From: VXYL01 sp964348085
Lineage (GTDB): Bacteria; Pseudomonadota; Gammaproteobacteria; Pseudomonadales; Azotimanducaceae
Assembly (NCBI GenBank): GCA_964348085.1
Contig: CAYGBI010000065.1
Location: 1 to 21,700, forward strand
DNA length: 21,700 bases
Direction: 5' to 3'
Under the pieces are notes generated by a model. That model was given only the letters and a program-made list of their open reading frames with translations. It was not told where the DNA came from and ran no database searches. Of this stretch, positions 1-8,136 are shown piece by piece. Position numbers and translations under genes: made by a program. How positions within the stretch are numbered: position 1 is the first letter of the stretch; each line of letters begins with the position of its first letter.

Positions 1-1
1 C

Positions 2-1714
2 CTGAGAGAACGCTCCGCATTGCGCGGCTGCCTTCTTGCGCTGCTCGCCCTCTGCACGGCGGCTTTCTGGCTACGCACGGCGCACATCTCCGCATCTCTA
101 CCCTATCTGCAGCATCCCGATGAAGTAAATATAACGAGCTTCGCGGCCAACATTCTGACGACTGGGGATTATTATCCGACCAACTTCAACAAGCCGTCCC
201 TCTCCGCATATCTTGCGGCGGCGGCGATGAGTGTCGGGTTCATCAGCACCGCGCCCGAATTCGGGGTTCAAAGGAATCTCGATATCGACATAAGGGACGA
301 TCTTGGGAAGGTATCTTATCCACTCTATACCCTTCCGGGCGTTGTCGAGAAAGCGCGGTGGCTGTTTGCGCTATTGTCGGTCGTGGCGATGGCGGCGGGT
401 GGAGTCGTGGCCCATCAACTGCTGGGTCGGCCCGGTGCTTTGATACTTGCGCCGCTCGTGCTTGCACTCTCCTCATTCTTCTTTGGCATGTCCCATAGTT
501 ATCTGAATGTCGATATCGTCGGCACTTGTTTCGTCGCACTGGGCATGGCCGCAGTGCTGCAAGGCACCAGCCGCCCTTGCCCAACCCTGTGCGGGCTCGC
601 TGTCACACCGGCAATCTGTGTCGGCTTGGCCGCCGGCAGCAAGTACACCCACGGCCTTCTTCTTTTGTCCGTCATGCTTGCAATCTATCTGTTCATGGAG
701 CGCGGTCGCCGGCTTCAGGCGACGGTCATCGCCATAATGATAGCCGGCCTGTCGTTCCTCGCTGTCGCTCCATACAGCGTGATCGCTCTGCCGGATTTTG
801 TGAACGGACTCGCCAGACAAGCGCACCATTATGCCACCGGACATCCGGGTCACAATGCCGACCCCGGACTGGACCAACTCGTTTACTATGCGTCTTCCCT
901 TATCTCGGATTTCGGGGTCGCCGGCCTTGTTCTCTGTTTGATTGGTCTGATTTCCGCCACCTTATCGGACTGGCGCAGGACGCTTGTCCTCATCTCGTTC
1001 CCAGTGGCTTTGTTTGCTCTATTCGCAGCGCAACGAGTCCACTTCCTGCGCAATATGCTGCCTGTCTTCCCATGGGTCGCAGTATTTATTACTTGCGGTA
1101 TTTTCTTCCTTCATGGGCGGTTGATGCGCGTTGCCTGGATCCGCCGGATAGAGATTCGCGGGCTTCAAAGCGCAATTGGGGTGGTCGGTTTTCTGGGACT
1201 CTTGGCACTGGGCTTGAACGTGCCGCTCGGCAAGTTCGCCATACAAATGGAAGTTGCCGGCGATAGTCGCGTGAGAGCCGTGGCTTGGATAAAGAAGCAT
1301 GTCGCTACGGACGCGACCGTGATCGTCCCGGAGGAACTCCATCTCGACACCCGGCCGCTGGCCTCCGGCGGCTATCCGATACGGGTAGTGGAATTCAAGG
1401 CACTTGATACGGCGCAGCGCATTGACTCGCTCGTGGCGGAGATTCCCGGGCCGGTGGTTGTGCTCGTTCCGCGGTGGGTTGCGGATCTCCGGTTCCCGGA
1501 TGCAGACGGCGCCAAAGACAAGGCGGCGGCCCTGAATGCAGCGTCAATGCGGGCGCAACTTGTGCCGTTGGCCGACTTCAGTCTCCAGCGTGGCGTGTTG
1601 CTCCATAGTCCCATGTCGCGGCGCTATGGAGGCGCGGGATGGGGGTGGGAATTCCCTGGGCGGAATCCCGGATTCAGCATCGCCAGCGTGCCGTCCCGGA
1701 AACACGCAAAGTAG
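2..1714 (+). CDS. GT-C fold membrane glycosyltransferase (ArnT/PMT-like, family 39), 5' end cut by window
   Basis: Probable polytopic inner-membrane glycosyltransferase that moves a sugar from a polyprenyl-phosphate donor to an envelope acceptor on the periplasmic side. The first hydrophobic segment is followed by His-Pro-Asp-Glu (residues 32-35 counted from the TTG at 20), the first-loop acidic motif of GT-C enzymes, and by a NKPSLSAYL stretch typical of family 39. Many further hydrophobic segments run to about residue 400. A hydrophilic C-terminal domain follows, as in ArnT-type proteins. The frame stays open to the left edge and has no ATG near there, so either the TTG at 20 is the start or the gene begins upstream; I treat it as 5'-partial. 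The two co-oriented genes that follow fit a lipid-linked sugar pathway. Several codons end in A or T and the gene looks less GC-rich than those to the right. The family is fairly secure; sugar and acceptor are unknown. Confidence 0.8.
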   Translation: MRERSALRGCLLALLALCTAAFWLRTAHISASLPYLQHPDEVNITSFAANILTTGDYYPTNFNKPSLSAYLAAAAMSVGFISTAPEFGVQRNLDIDIRDDLGKVSYPLYTLPGVVEKARWLFALLSVVAMAAGGVVAHQLLGRPGALILAPLVLALSSFFFGMSHSYLNVDIVGTCFVALGMAAVLQGTSRPCPTLCGLAVTPAICVGLAAGSKYTHGLLLLSVMLAIYLFMERGRRLQATVIAIMIAGLSFLAVAPYSVIALPDFVNGLARQAHHYATGHPGHNADPGLDQLVYYASSLISDFGVAGLVLCLIGLISATLSDWRRTLVLISFPVALFALFAAQRVHFLRNMLPVFPWVAVFITCGIFFLHGRLMRVAWIRRIEIRGLQSAIGVVGFLGLLALGLNVPLGKFAIQMEVAGDSRVRAVAWIKKHVATDATVIVPEELHLDTRPLASGGYPIRVVEFKALDTAQRIDSLVAEIPGPVVVLVPRWVADLRFPDADGAKDKAAALNAASMRAQLVPLADFSLQRGVLLHSPMSRRYGGAGWGWEFPGRNPGFSIASVPSRKHAK

Positions 1715-1716
1715 TA

Positions 1717-1956
1717 ATGCGTGCCACCTTGTCGATGATCGACTGCGTCGTCGCGACCCACGCAAACGGCGTGGCGGAAGACGCCTGTCCGACAGAGCCC
1801 GAAGCCACGGTCGTGGTCGAAGTGAGACAGTCGCTGCATGTTCCGCACGAGATGGACACCCTTGGAGCGGCGGCGATCAATCTGCACCTGTTCCTGCTTT
1901 CGGTCACCTTGGTGCTGGGCATGCTGGGACAATTGTTGCCGCCGTTGCGGCTTTGA
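1717..1956 (+). CDS. small single-helix membrane protein in the glycosyltransferase operon
   Basis: A 79-residue ORF starting with ATG two bases after the preceding stop and ending ten bases before the next start, so it fills the gap between the two glycosyltransferase genes exactly. By hand count 62 of 79 codons end in G or C and first positions are G-rich, which is what real coding sequence looks like here. The N-terminal half is polar and acidic. The last 30 residues (from about AAINLHLFLLS) form one strong hydrophobic helix, then a short PPLRL tail. I recognise no family; it is not GtrA, which has four helices. A role as a small partner of the lipid-sugar enzymes is a guess from position. 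Other frames are also open here, so moderate confidence. Confidence 0.55.
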   Translation: MRATLSMIDCVVATHANGVAEDACPTEPEATVVVEVRQSLHVPHEMDTLGAAAINLHLFLLSVTLVLGMLGQLLPPLRL

Positions 1957-1966
1957 AGGCTCTTCC

Positions 1967-2968
1967 ATGAACTTGGCAACCGTCTCCGTCGTCATCGCGG
2001 TCTACAACGAAGAAGACAACGTGATGCCGCTGACCGAAGCTCTGTTGGCGGCGCTCCGGGACTTTCCCCACCCTTGGGAAGTGGTATTCGTCGACGACGG
2101 CAGCTCCGACCGGACCCGTCAAAAGCTGGATGACGCCTTGCGGGCCATGCCCGGCTTTGCCAGCCTAGTGGAGCTGCAGCGCAACTTCGGCCAGTCCGCC
2201 GCCACGCAGGCCGGCATGGACAAGGCTCGCGGCGAAATCCTAGTGACCCTGGACGGGGATCTGCAGAACGACCCCGCCGACATTCCTGCCATGGTGCGCA
2301 GACTGATCGACGAGGATCTGGACCTGCTGTCCGGCTGGCGCAGGGATCGTCGGGATGGCTACCTCAGCAGAAAGCTGCCCTCGCGGCTTGCCAACTACCT
2401 GATCGACCGATTGGCCGGCGTGCGCCTCAACGACTACGGATGCACCCTCAAGGTCTACCGGGGGGACGTAGTAAGGCACCTCAGAGTCTACGGCGAGATG
2501 CACCGCTTCATTCCCGCGCTGGCGGCCATGCACACGAAAACATCGCGAATCAGGGAGCAGGTCGTCAATCACCGCCCGCGACGGTCGGGCCGCTCCAAGT
2601 ACGGCATTTCGCGGACCTACCGGGTGTTGCTCGACCTGCTGTCCGTGTACTTCTTCATGTCCTTCCGCAACCGTCCCGCGCATTTCTTCGGCAGCATCGG
2701 CTTGGCGCTGGCCCTGCCCGGCGGCCTGATCCTCGGCTACCTGCTTTATGCGAAGACGATCCTCGGCGAAGACATCGGCGACAGGCCGCTGCTGCTGGTC
2801 GGGATACTCTTGGTGATCATGTCGGCGCAATTCTTTTCCACAGGGATTCTCGGGGAGTTCATGACCCGCATCTACCACGAGGCAACGGACACGCCCGCCT
2901 ATACGGTCAGATCCCGAGGGTCGGTTTTCGCAACGGCTTGGAAGCGCAAGGGAAGCCCTGATTCATAG
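1967..2968 (+). CDS. GT2 family polyprenyl-phosphate glycosyltransferase (DPM1/GtrB/ArnC-like)
   Basis: Predicted to load a nucleotide sugar onto undecaprenyl phosphate at the cytoplasmic face, giving the donor used by GT-C enzymes such as the upstream one. The 333-residue protein has a GT-A domain: VIAVYNEEDN near residue 10, VDDGSSD with Asp43-Asp44, and the DXD motif LDGDLQNDP with Asp96 and Asp98. An Arg/Ser-rich loop (about 203-212) precedes two transmembrane helices (about 239-261 and 273-295) and the FMTRIYHE segment, as in GtrB and DPM synthase. The frame is open to 1838, but the upstream part is Cys/Arg-rich and lies in the previous ORF. The ATG at 1967 is preceded by GAAGG and starts exactly at the conserved domain. 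Family certain; sugar unknown. Confidence 0.92.
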   Translation: MNLATVSVVIAVYNEEDNVMPLTEALLAALRDFPHPWEVVFVDDGSSDRTRQKLDDALRAMPGFASLVELQRNFGQSAATQAGMDKARGEILVTLDGDLQNDPADIPAMVRRLIDEDLDLLSGWRRDRRDGYLSRKLPSRLANYLIDRLAGVRLNDYGCTLKVYRGDVVRHLRVYGEMHRFIPALAAMHTKTSRIREQVVNHRPRRSGRSKYGISRTYRVLLDLLSVYFFMSFRNRPAHFFGSIGLALALPGGLILGYLLYAKTILGEDIGDRPLLLVGILLVIMSAQFFSTGILGEFMTRIYHEATDTPAYTVRSRGSVFATAWKRKGSPDS

Positions 2969-3254
2969 GATTCTCGCGGGAGCGGGTCGGCAGGTAAGAA
3001 CCTCAATCGGGTCGCGTGTGTCCGGCCCGAAGCCCACGGGCCGCTCGAACGGCGCACGTTCGACGTCGCAACGCCGCGGCCCGACTTCGTCAACTAGCCA
3101 GCGTCCGTCAGACCGCTGGCCTTGCAGAGAAACTATATAAGGCGACATTATGGCGGCCACCCCCTGTCGGTGACGGAATCTTGTTCAGACCGAAGGAGTT
3201 GGCGGACCGGGACGCTGCTGCCCAGCGCACCGCTGGATTGCCCAGAGCACCGAC
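2969..3254. other. 286-bp spacer with a hairpin and no convincing gene
   Basis: Short ORFs cross this spacer but show no domain and no ribosome site. A perfect 7-bp hairpin, GCCAGCG (3097-3103) and CGCTGGC (3114-3120) with a 10-base loop, lies downstream of the glycosyltransferase genes. It has no T-run and is only a weak terminator candidate. An AT-rich TATATAA at 3134-3140 stands out in GC-rich DNA and could be a -10 element for the next gene, but no good -35 was found. Confidence 0.4.
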
Positions 3255-3782
3255 TTGAAGATCCTATTGACGATCCTCGGTTTCTTGGTGGTCGGCTACT
3301 TTGCCGGCGCCCCGTACTTGACTGCCTATCAGCTTCAGAATGCCGTTGTTGAGCGGGACCAAGAGGCACTGAGCGAGCATGTCGACTTCCCAGCCCTTCG
3401 GGAAAGTCTCAAAGAGGAATTGAGCGCAGCCATGCTGAGAGAGGTACGGGGTGAGGACAACGCGCTCGCGGCTCTTGGTGTGGCGCTCGTTGGCGTGGTG
3501 GTAGACAGGATGATCGATGCCTATGTTACGCCGGCGGGTCTTCGATCATTGATGACGAATCCGGGAAAACAGGTAGATAATTCGACAGAGTCCCCCGGCG
3601 TACTTCCTGAATCTTCCTCCCTTTCGGACCGTTTGGATGTGGAAATAAACATGGGGTACCGCAACGTCAGCCGATTCGACATCGTGGCCATGGACAAGGA
3701 GACTGGCGTCCAAGTGAGCTTTGTCCTTCGCCGTAGCGGCATCGGATGGAAGCTGAAAGAGATAAGGCTACCTCTAGGCTGA
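3255..3782 (+). CDS. DUF2939 domain-containing membrane-anchored protein
   Basis: A 175-residue protein with an N-terminal hydrophobic segment (residues 1-20) that acts as signal anchor or uncleaved signal peptide. The next stretch, YLTAYQLQNAVVERDQEALSEHVDFPALRESLKEEL (about 21-56), has the pattern of DUF2939 (PF11159): a Tyr/Gln helix followed by an 'HVDFPALR' core. It continues with a small hydrophobic helix near 76-90 and a C-terminal beta-rich region with FVLRRSGIGWKLKEIRLPL. The function of the family is unknown; members are small envelope proteins of proteobacteria. The start is TTG with no strong ribosome site, so translation may be weak; no ATG in the same frame lies upstream within the conserved part. 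It stands alone between spacers. Confidence 0.75.
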   Translation: MKILLTILGFLVVGYFAGAPYLTAYQLQNAVVERDQEALSEHVDFPALRESLKEELSAAMLREVRGEDNALAALGVALVGVVVDRMIDAYVTPAGLRSLMTNPGKQVDNSTESPGVLPESSSLSDRLDVEINMGYRNVSRFDIVAMDKETGVQVSFVLRRSGIGWKLKEIRLPLG

Positions 3783-3861
3783 AAGATCAGTTCCCTGTGA
3801 AGACAGCCCCTGCATGAAGGCGGGACAGCTATAAATCCGTTCAAGAAACAGGGGTATCTAC

Positions 3862-4803
3862 ATGACGACATTCAATTCGATCGACGTGGAAACAGCCAAT
3901 GCCGATCGAGCGAGCATCTGCCAGATCGGCATTGCTCACGTTCGGGACGGCGTAGTCGTAGATCGCTGGCAATCCTTGGTCAACCCGGAGGCTTGGTTCG
4001 ATCGTTGGAATGTGTCGATCCACGGAATCGGCAAAGAGGACGTTCGGAAGAGCCCGACGCTCCCGGAGGTCATTGAGGAACTGCATCGGCGGCTGCGCGA
4101 CTCGGTGTTGATCAGCCACAGTTCGTTCGACAGAGTGGCATTCGAACGAGCCACGTCACGCTACGACCTTGAACCACTTTCGGTGAAGTGGCTCGACAGT
4201 TCGATGATCGTGCGCAGAGCGTGGCCGGAACGATACGGTCGGCGAGGCTACGGCCTCAAGAACGTCGCAAAAGATCTTGATATCTCATTCAGACATCACG
4301 ACGCGCTGGAAGACGCCGGGGCAGCCGCCGAGATCGTGCTTCGCGCATGTGCGTCAACGCAGACGGACATAGAGGATTGGCTTCAAAGAGTCACGCAGCC
4401 GATCTTCGCTTCAACGGCCAAAGCGACCCGACGACGAGACGCCAACACCTCGACGACCAAAGCGGCCCGGCGACGAGACGCCAACATCTCAACAACCAGA
4501 GCGGGCCTGCGACCAGAAGCCAACGTTGAAGGAGCACTGTTCGGAGAGACCCTCGTGTTTACCGGAAGGCTGGGCATGTCGCGACGGGAAGCGGCTGAAA
4601 TAGCGGCCACCGCCGGTTGTAACGTGGCGGCCAACGTGACCCAGAAAACTACGCTGCTCGTGATCGGCACCCAGCGCAAGGGCGGGCTGAGTGGATACGA
4701 CAAGAGCACCAAGCACCGGAATGCAGAATCCCTGATCCAGAAGGGGGCGGACATCCAGATCCTGTCGGAGACCGACTTCCTAGAACTCATGGGCGTGATT
4801 TGA
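3862..4803 (+). CDS. DnaQ-like 3'-5' exonuclease with C-terminal BRCT domain
   Basis: Probable DEDD-family exonuclease fused to a BRCT module, a form related to the epsilon proofreading subunit of DNA polymerase III and likely acting in DNA repair. Exo I is IDVETA with Asp8 and Glu10; Exo II is around HSSFD with Asp90; Exo III is HDALED with His146 and Asp151, so the metal-binding set is complete (DEDDh type). Residues 184-222 form a linker of three 13-residue repeats. Residues about 224-313 (GETLVFTGRLGMSRREAAEIA onward) are a BRCT domain with the usual TTLLVIG core and nearby Gly pair. The ATG at 3862 follows CAGGGG at a suitable distance. It stands alone, 79 bases after the DUF2939 gene, with TATAAAT at 3831-3837 as a possible -10. 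No helicase or polymerase is adjacent. Confidence 0.88.
   Translation: MTTFNSIDVETANADRASICQIGIAHVRDGVVVDRWQSLVNPEAWFDRWNVSIHGIGKEDVRKSPTLPEVIEELHRRLRDSVLISHSSFDRVAFERATSRYDLEPLSVKWLDSSMIVRRAWPERYGRRGYGLKNVAKDLDISFRHHDALEDAGAAAEIVLRACASTQTDIEDWLQRVTQPIFASTAKATRRRDANTSTTKAARRRDANISTTRAGLRPEANVEGALFGETLVFTGRLGMSRREAAEIAATAGCNVAANVTQKTTLLVIGTQRKGGLSGYDKSTKHRNAESLIQKGADIQILSETDFLELMGVI
4411..4527 (+). repeat. three tandem 39-bp repeats inside the exonuclease-BRCT gene
   Basis: Three in-frame units (4411-4449, 4450-4488, 4489-4527) encode STAKATRRRDANT, STTKAARRRDANI and STTRAGLRPEANV. The first two are nearly identical and the third has diverged. They form an Arg-rich basic linker between exonuclease and BRCT domains, likely flexible and possibly DNA-contacting. 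Confidence 0.85.
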
Positions 4804-5100
4804 GGGCGAGATCCCTTCGATGGCCCCTGAGTGCAGTTGACCACCCCGCCCTTCGCTGCGGCCGGCATCCTGAGGGCGGCGAAGCTTGTGTACCGCGCAC
4901 CCTCAGTTGGCGGTTCTCGAAGCACTGCTTCTGATCTTCCCCCACCGCTCATAGCGGTAAGACCATGCCACGCATATGGGCGAGTTCGCCCCGTGGTGCG
5001 CATCGACCGTGAATCGGCGGAGCGGATGCGCGAATGGAGTATGAGTCAACGCCCCATCGAACCACCTGCCAACCCGCGCCCAGCGCGTTAAGATAGCCCC
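4804..5100. other. 297-bp spacer upstream of the response regulator
   Basis: No supportable gene: an 86-codon ORF crosses it but has no domain or ribosome site. It must hold the promoter of the two-component operon, but I see no clear -35/-10 pair. A perfect short hairpin, ACCGCT (4944-4949) and AGCGGT (4953-4958) with loop CAT, is present without a T-run. The bases just before the start codon (TTAAGATAGCCCC) give only a weak ribosome site. Confidence 0.4.
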
Positions 5101-5793
5101 ATGCCGAAATTGGTCGCCATCGTCGAAGACGATCCGGATCAGCGCTCGAACTATGCGGATGCCATCGTCAGCAAGGGCTACGAGGTCGCCGCCTACGCCA
5201 GCCGACGAGAGGCGCTGCACGGTTTCAACGAGCGCATGCCGGACGTGGCCGTGCTCGACATCATCCTCGGCGATGAGGTGGATGCGGGGTTCGATCTCTG
5301 CCGGGAGCTGTTGGTTCGCAACCCGACGCTGCCGATCATCTTCCTCACGGAACGCATCAAGGAGGTGGACAAGATATCCGGCCTGCGGATGGGGGCTTGG
5401 GACTACCAGTCGAAACCCATCACCTTGGACTATCTGGCGGAACGGATATCGTCTTTGCTTCGTATCAACGAGGTGCGCGCCGCTGATACGCAGAGCGCCA
5501 GCGCCCGACAGATCGGCGACCTGTCGATGGATCAAGACGCGCTTCTGGTGTCTTGGAAGCAGCAGCGCATCGACCTGTCCGGCACCGAGTTCCGCATGCT
5601 CGCCAAGTTGGTGCGGGCGCCCGGCCACGCGGTGAGCTACGAAACGCTGATGAACGCCACCTTGCAGTCGCTCGTGACCAACAACACCATCAACACCCAC
5701 ATGCGCAACATCCGCAAGAAGTTCGAGAAGGCCGACCCCGGCTTCGCCTGTATCAAGAGCGAATACGGCTTCGGCTACCGCTGGGCGATGTAA
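5101..5793 (+). CDS. pdsR: response regulator, PdsR-like (proteobacterial dedicated sortase system)
   Basis: OmpR-type DNA-binding response regulator of 230 residues. The receiver domain (3-122) has the acidic pocket Glu9-Asp10-Asp11, phosphoacceptor Asp53 in VLDIILGDE, Thr83 and Lys105. A winged-helix domain (about 138-229) ends in the TINTHMRNIRKKF recognition helix and EYGFGYRW wing. The phrases LPIIFLTER, DKISGLRMGAWDY, DLSGTEFRML and the ending YGFGYRW match the family I know as the response regulator of the proteobacterial dedicated sortase system (TIGR03787). The kinase gene starts 23 bases downstream, so the two form an operon. In known genomes the pair sits next to a class-specific sortase and an LPXTG-type substrate; neither is in this window, so its targets here are unknown. 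The family match is from memory of conserved motifs. Confidence 0.85.
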   Translation: MPKLVAIVEDDPDQRSNYADAIVSKGYEVAAYASRREALHGFNERMPDVAVLDIILGDEVDAGFDLCRELLVRNPTLPIIFLTERIKEVDKISGLRMGAWDYQSKPITLDYLAERISSLLRINEVRAADTQSASARQIGDLSMDQDALLVSWKQQRIDLSGTEFRMLAKLVRAPGHAVSYETLMNATLQSLVTNNTINTHMRNIRKKFEKADPGFACIKSEYGFGYRWAM

Positions 5794-5815
5794 CCAACGG
5801 CGCGGCGCTTGGTGC

Positions 5816-7996
5816 ATGGACGTCCAAGGGCCGCGGCTTGGCGTAAAGTTGATGCTCTTGGGCGTCCCTTTGGCGCTCTTCGTACCGTGGGTGTCTTACC
5901 TGTTGCTGGGGGAGATGGAACGCCTGTCGGTGCAGATGCAGTCCAATCAGCAGCAACTGATCGCGGAGAGCATCGCCGTCTCCTTCAATGGCCGGGACGC
6001 CTTGTTCTCGGACCTGCCGGTGACCGCAAGCGAGGGGAACGCGGTGCTTGCGCCGACGTCGCCAACGCTGGTCGCCGCACCCATCGAAACCTTGACGCGC
6101 CCACGTCTTGACGGCTCGATCACCGACTGGGGCGAGCAAGCGAGACGGTCTACTTGGTTTGGCGATCCGCTTGTCGACGGCTCTTTCACGCTGAGCTTGG
6201 GCACGCACGGCGGCACGCTATACGCTTACTTGGAGGCCAGAGACAGCGCACGGGTTTACCGCAATCCCGAGGTCTTGCGGCTGAACAACGCCGATCAGGT
6301 ACGCATCGGCTTCATCGAGCCCAATGGCGAGGACGGCCGCATCGCCGTCACGCTGTCGTCGTCGGGCGGCACTACCGCCTATCGCATGGACCGTGATTGG
6401 CGGTTTGCGCAAACCGGTCGTCCGGAGAGTTCGGTGCAAGGATATGTGCGGGAACTCGAAACCGGTTACGCGGTGGAGTTGGGCCTGCCGTTCGAGCTGC
6501 TCGGCTCGCGCAGGTTCTTCGAGGTCTCGGTGGTTGACGTGGACGACGCCGAGACCCGCGAGGTCCGCGACGTCGTGGGTACGTCGGAGAGCAACTTGGT
6601 CGCCTACCGCTCGCCGGACCTGCTGCACATCCTCGAGGGCTTGGGCTACTCGAACATGCGCGTTCTCGTGCTCGACGCCGAGCGCCGGATCCGCGCCGAG
6701 ACCGGCAGTTACCGCAGCGACGCCAGTCCGGTCTCGGAACCCACTTGGCAAGCACGCACATTGCGCTGGCTGACGGCTGGGCGCGACGTCGTGGCGCGCT
6801 GGTTCGGGGGAACGACGGAAGCGCCAATCGGCGCGTCAGGGCGTATCGCCGACGAGGTGGCGAACTCGGCGCTCGCTGGCGAACCCATTGCCCGTCGCCG
6901 GCACGTCGGGGACGTCGACACCATCTTGGCCGGACACCCCATCGTTTCCACTCAGGGCGCCGTGATCGGCATGATCTCCGTAGAGCAGAACATCGACGAC
7001 ATTTTGCTCTTCCAGCGCGAAGCCATCGACCGCATCGCCTTGGTGTCCGTGGCGAGCTTCTTCATTGTGCCGCTGTGCTTGGTCGCGTTCGCTGGACGAC
7101 TGACGTGGCGGATCGGCCGTTTGCGACGGGCGGCCGCAGCCGCGATCGACGACTACGGCCGCTTGCGGGTCAACGCGCTCTCAAGCGGCACGGACGCCAA
7201 GGACGAAATCGGCGACCTCGCCCGCAGCGTGTCGAACATGCTCGCTCGGTTGGACGAGCACAACAGCTTCTTGAAGAAGATGCCGCGCACGTTGCGGCAC
7301 GAGATCAACAATCCGCTGAATACGCTGAACACCTCACTCGAGCATCTGGCGCAGGAAAACGCCGAACTGCGCGACAGCAAGTACTTGGAAAGCGCGAGAC
7401 GGGGCGTTCTGCGCATCGGCGCCATCGTGCAGAACTTGGCCGATGCCGCCAACTTGGAGGAATCTTTGATTTCCGAGGATAAGGAAATCATCGATATACA
7501 AGCGTTAATTGAGAGCTATGTGAGCAATTGCCAGACCCTTCACCCGGGGCATAGCTTCGTCTTTCGCGGCGTTCCCGGGCCGGTGTACGCAAACGTCTCG
7601 GACTACCGCATCGAGCAGTTGCTCGACAAGTTGATCGACAACGCAGTCGACTTCCATCGCGCCAACAGCCCCATCAAAGTGCAACTGGATGTTCAGCGTG
7701 GAAACCTGCGCATCGTGGTCGCCAACCGGGGGCCGCTGCTACCGGCGGACGTCGCGGGTTCTCTGTTCGAGTCCATGGTCTCTCGACGCGCGCCTCGTCG
7801 CGACTTGCACTTCGGCCTCGGCCTGTACGTGGTCCGACTGGTTGCCCAGCAGCACGGTGGCTCGGCGCACGCCGTCAACTTGGTGGATGGCTCGGGCGTT
7901 GCGATCATCGTGCGCTTGCCGCTGGCCGAAAAGAGCCAGCCGCAGCCGACGCCCGCGCCGGCGTCGCCCTCGCCAATGGCCGCGACGGCGAGTTAG
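5816..7996 (+). CDS. pdsS: sensor histidine kinase, PdsS-like, with CBM9-like periplasmic domain
   Basis: 726-residue inner-membrane sensor kinase, partner of the upstream regulator. TM1 is about residues 10-32. A large periplasmic domain (33-406) contains DGSITDWGE and LYAYLEARDSARVYRNPEVLRLNNADQ, a pattern resembling carbohydrate-binding CBM9-like folds. TM2 is about 407-425, followed by HAMP (427-483). The H-box FLKKMPRTLRHEINNPL has phospho-acceptor His495, the N-box LIDNAVDF has Asn609, the G-region is NRGPLLPADVAGSLFESM and the last G-box is FGLGLYVVR (666-674). The opening VKLMLLGVPLALFVPWVSYLLLGEME, the LDAERRIRAETGS stretch and the LFESMVS phrase match the sortase-associated kinase family (TIGR03785). 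The final 20 residues are a Pro/Ala/Ser tail. All catalytic elements are intact. Sugar sensing is only an inference from fold resemblance. Confidence 0.86.
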   Translation: MDVQGPRLGVKLMLLGVPLALFVPWVSYLLLGEMERLSVQMQSNQQQLIAESIAVSFNGRDALFSDLPVTASEGNAVLAPTSPTLVAAPIETLTRPRLDGSITDWGEQARRSTWFGDPLVDGSFTLSLGTHGGTLYAYLEARDSARVYRNPEVLRLNNADQVRIGFIEPNGEDGRIAVTLSSSGGTTAYRMDRDWRFAQTGRPESSVQGYVRELETGYAVELGLPFELLGSRRFFEVSVVDVDDAETREVRDVVGTSESNLVAYRSPDLLHILEGLGYSNMRVLVLDAERRIRAETGSYRSDASPVSEPTWQARTLRWLTAGRDVVARWFGGTTEAPIGASGRIADEVANSALAGEPIARRRHVGDVDTILAGHPIVSTQGAVIGMISVEQNIDDILLFQREAIDRIALVSVASFFIVPLCLVAFAGRLTWRIGRLRRAAAAAIDDYGRLRVNALSSGTDAKDEIGDLARSVSNMLARLDEHNSFLKKMPRTLRHEINNPLNTLNTSLEHLAQENAELRDSKYLESARRGVLRIGAIVQNLADAANLEESLISEDKEIIDIQALIESYVSNCQTLHPGHSFVFRGVPGPVYANVSDYRIEQLLDKLIDNAVDFHRANSPIKVQLDVQRGNLRIVVANRGPLLPADVAGSLFESMVSRRAPRRDLHFGLGLYVVRLVAQQHGGSAHAVNLVDGSGVAIIVRLPLAEKSQPQPTPAPASPSPMAATAS

Positions 7997-8034
7997 CGGC
8001 ATGAGAGCCGCTGCTTACCGGCACCGCTTTTTTT
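7995..8034 (+). terminator. possible terminator after pdsS
   Basis: AGCGGC (7995-8000, overlapping the stop codon) pairs with GCCGCT (8007-8012) over a six-base loop. Seven Ts follow at 8028-8034. The 15-base distance from stem to T-run is too long for a canonical intrinsic terminator, so this is a weak call. Confidence 0.3.
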
Positions 8035-8058
8035 GGCGCCAGCAGCACGTCGGACGTG

Positions 8059-8116
8059 GTGGCGCTAGTGCGGGGCGCGCTGCTAGCGCCACGAAATCCG
8101 TTGCCTAGCGGCAACG
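8059..8116. terminator. two tandem hairpins between convergent genes
   Basis: Hairpin 1: perfect 10-bp arms GTGGCGCTAG (8059-8068) and CTAGCGCCAC (8083-8092), 14-base loop. Hairpin 2: perfect 7-bp arms CGTTGCC (8099-8105) and GGCAACG (8110-8116), loop TAGC. They lie in the 140-bp gap between pdsS and the convergent methyltransferase gene and could end transcription from both sides, although neither has a T-run. Confidence 0.5.
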
Positions 8117-8136
8117 CCGCCAAGTCCGACGAGGGG

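Noticed and set aside
2240..2878. 212-codon minus-strand ORF
   Set aside because: Mirror of the GT2 gene; no domain.
3016..3258. 80-codon ORF before the DUF2939 gene
   Set aside because: No ribosome site, Arg/Ala-rich, no family features; it touches the TTG start but looks like chance.
4831..5091. 86-codon ORF upstream of pdsR
   Set aside because: No domain or ribosome site; composition matches noncoding spacer.
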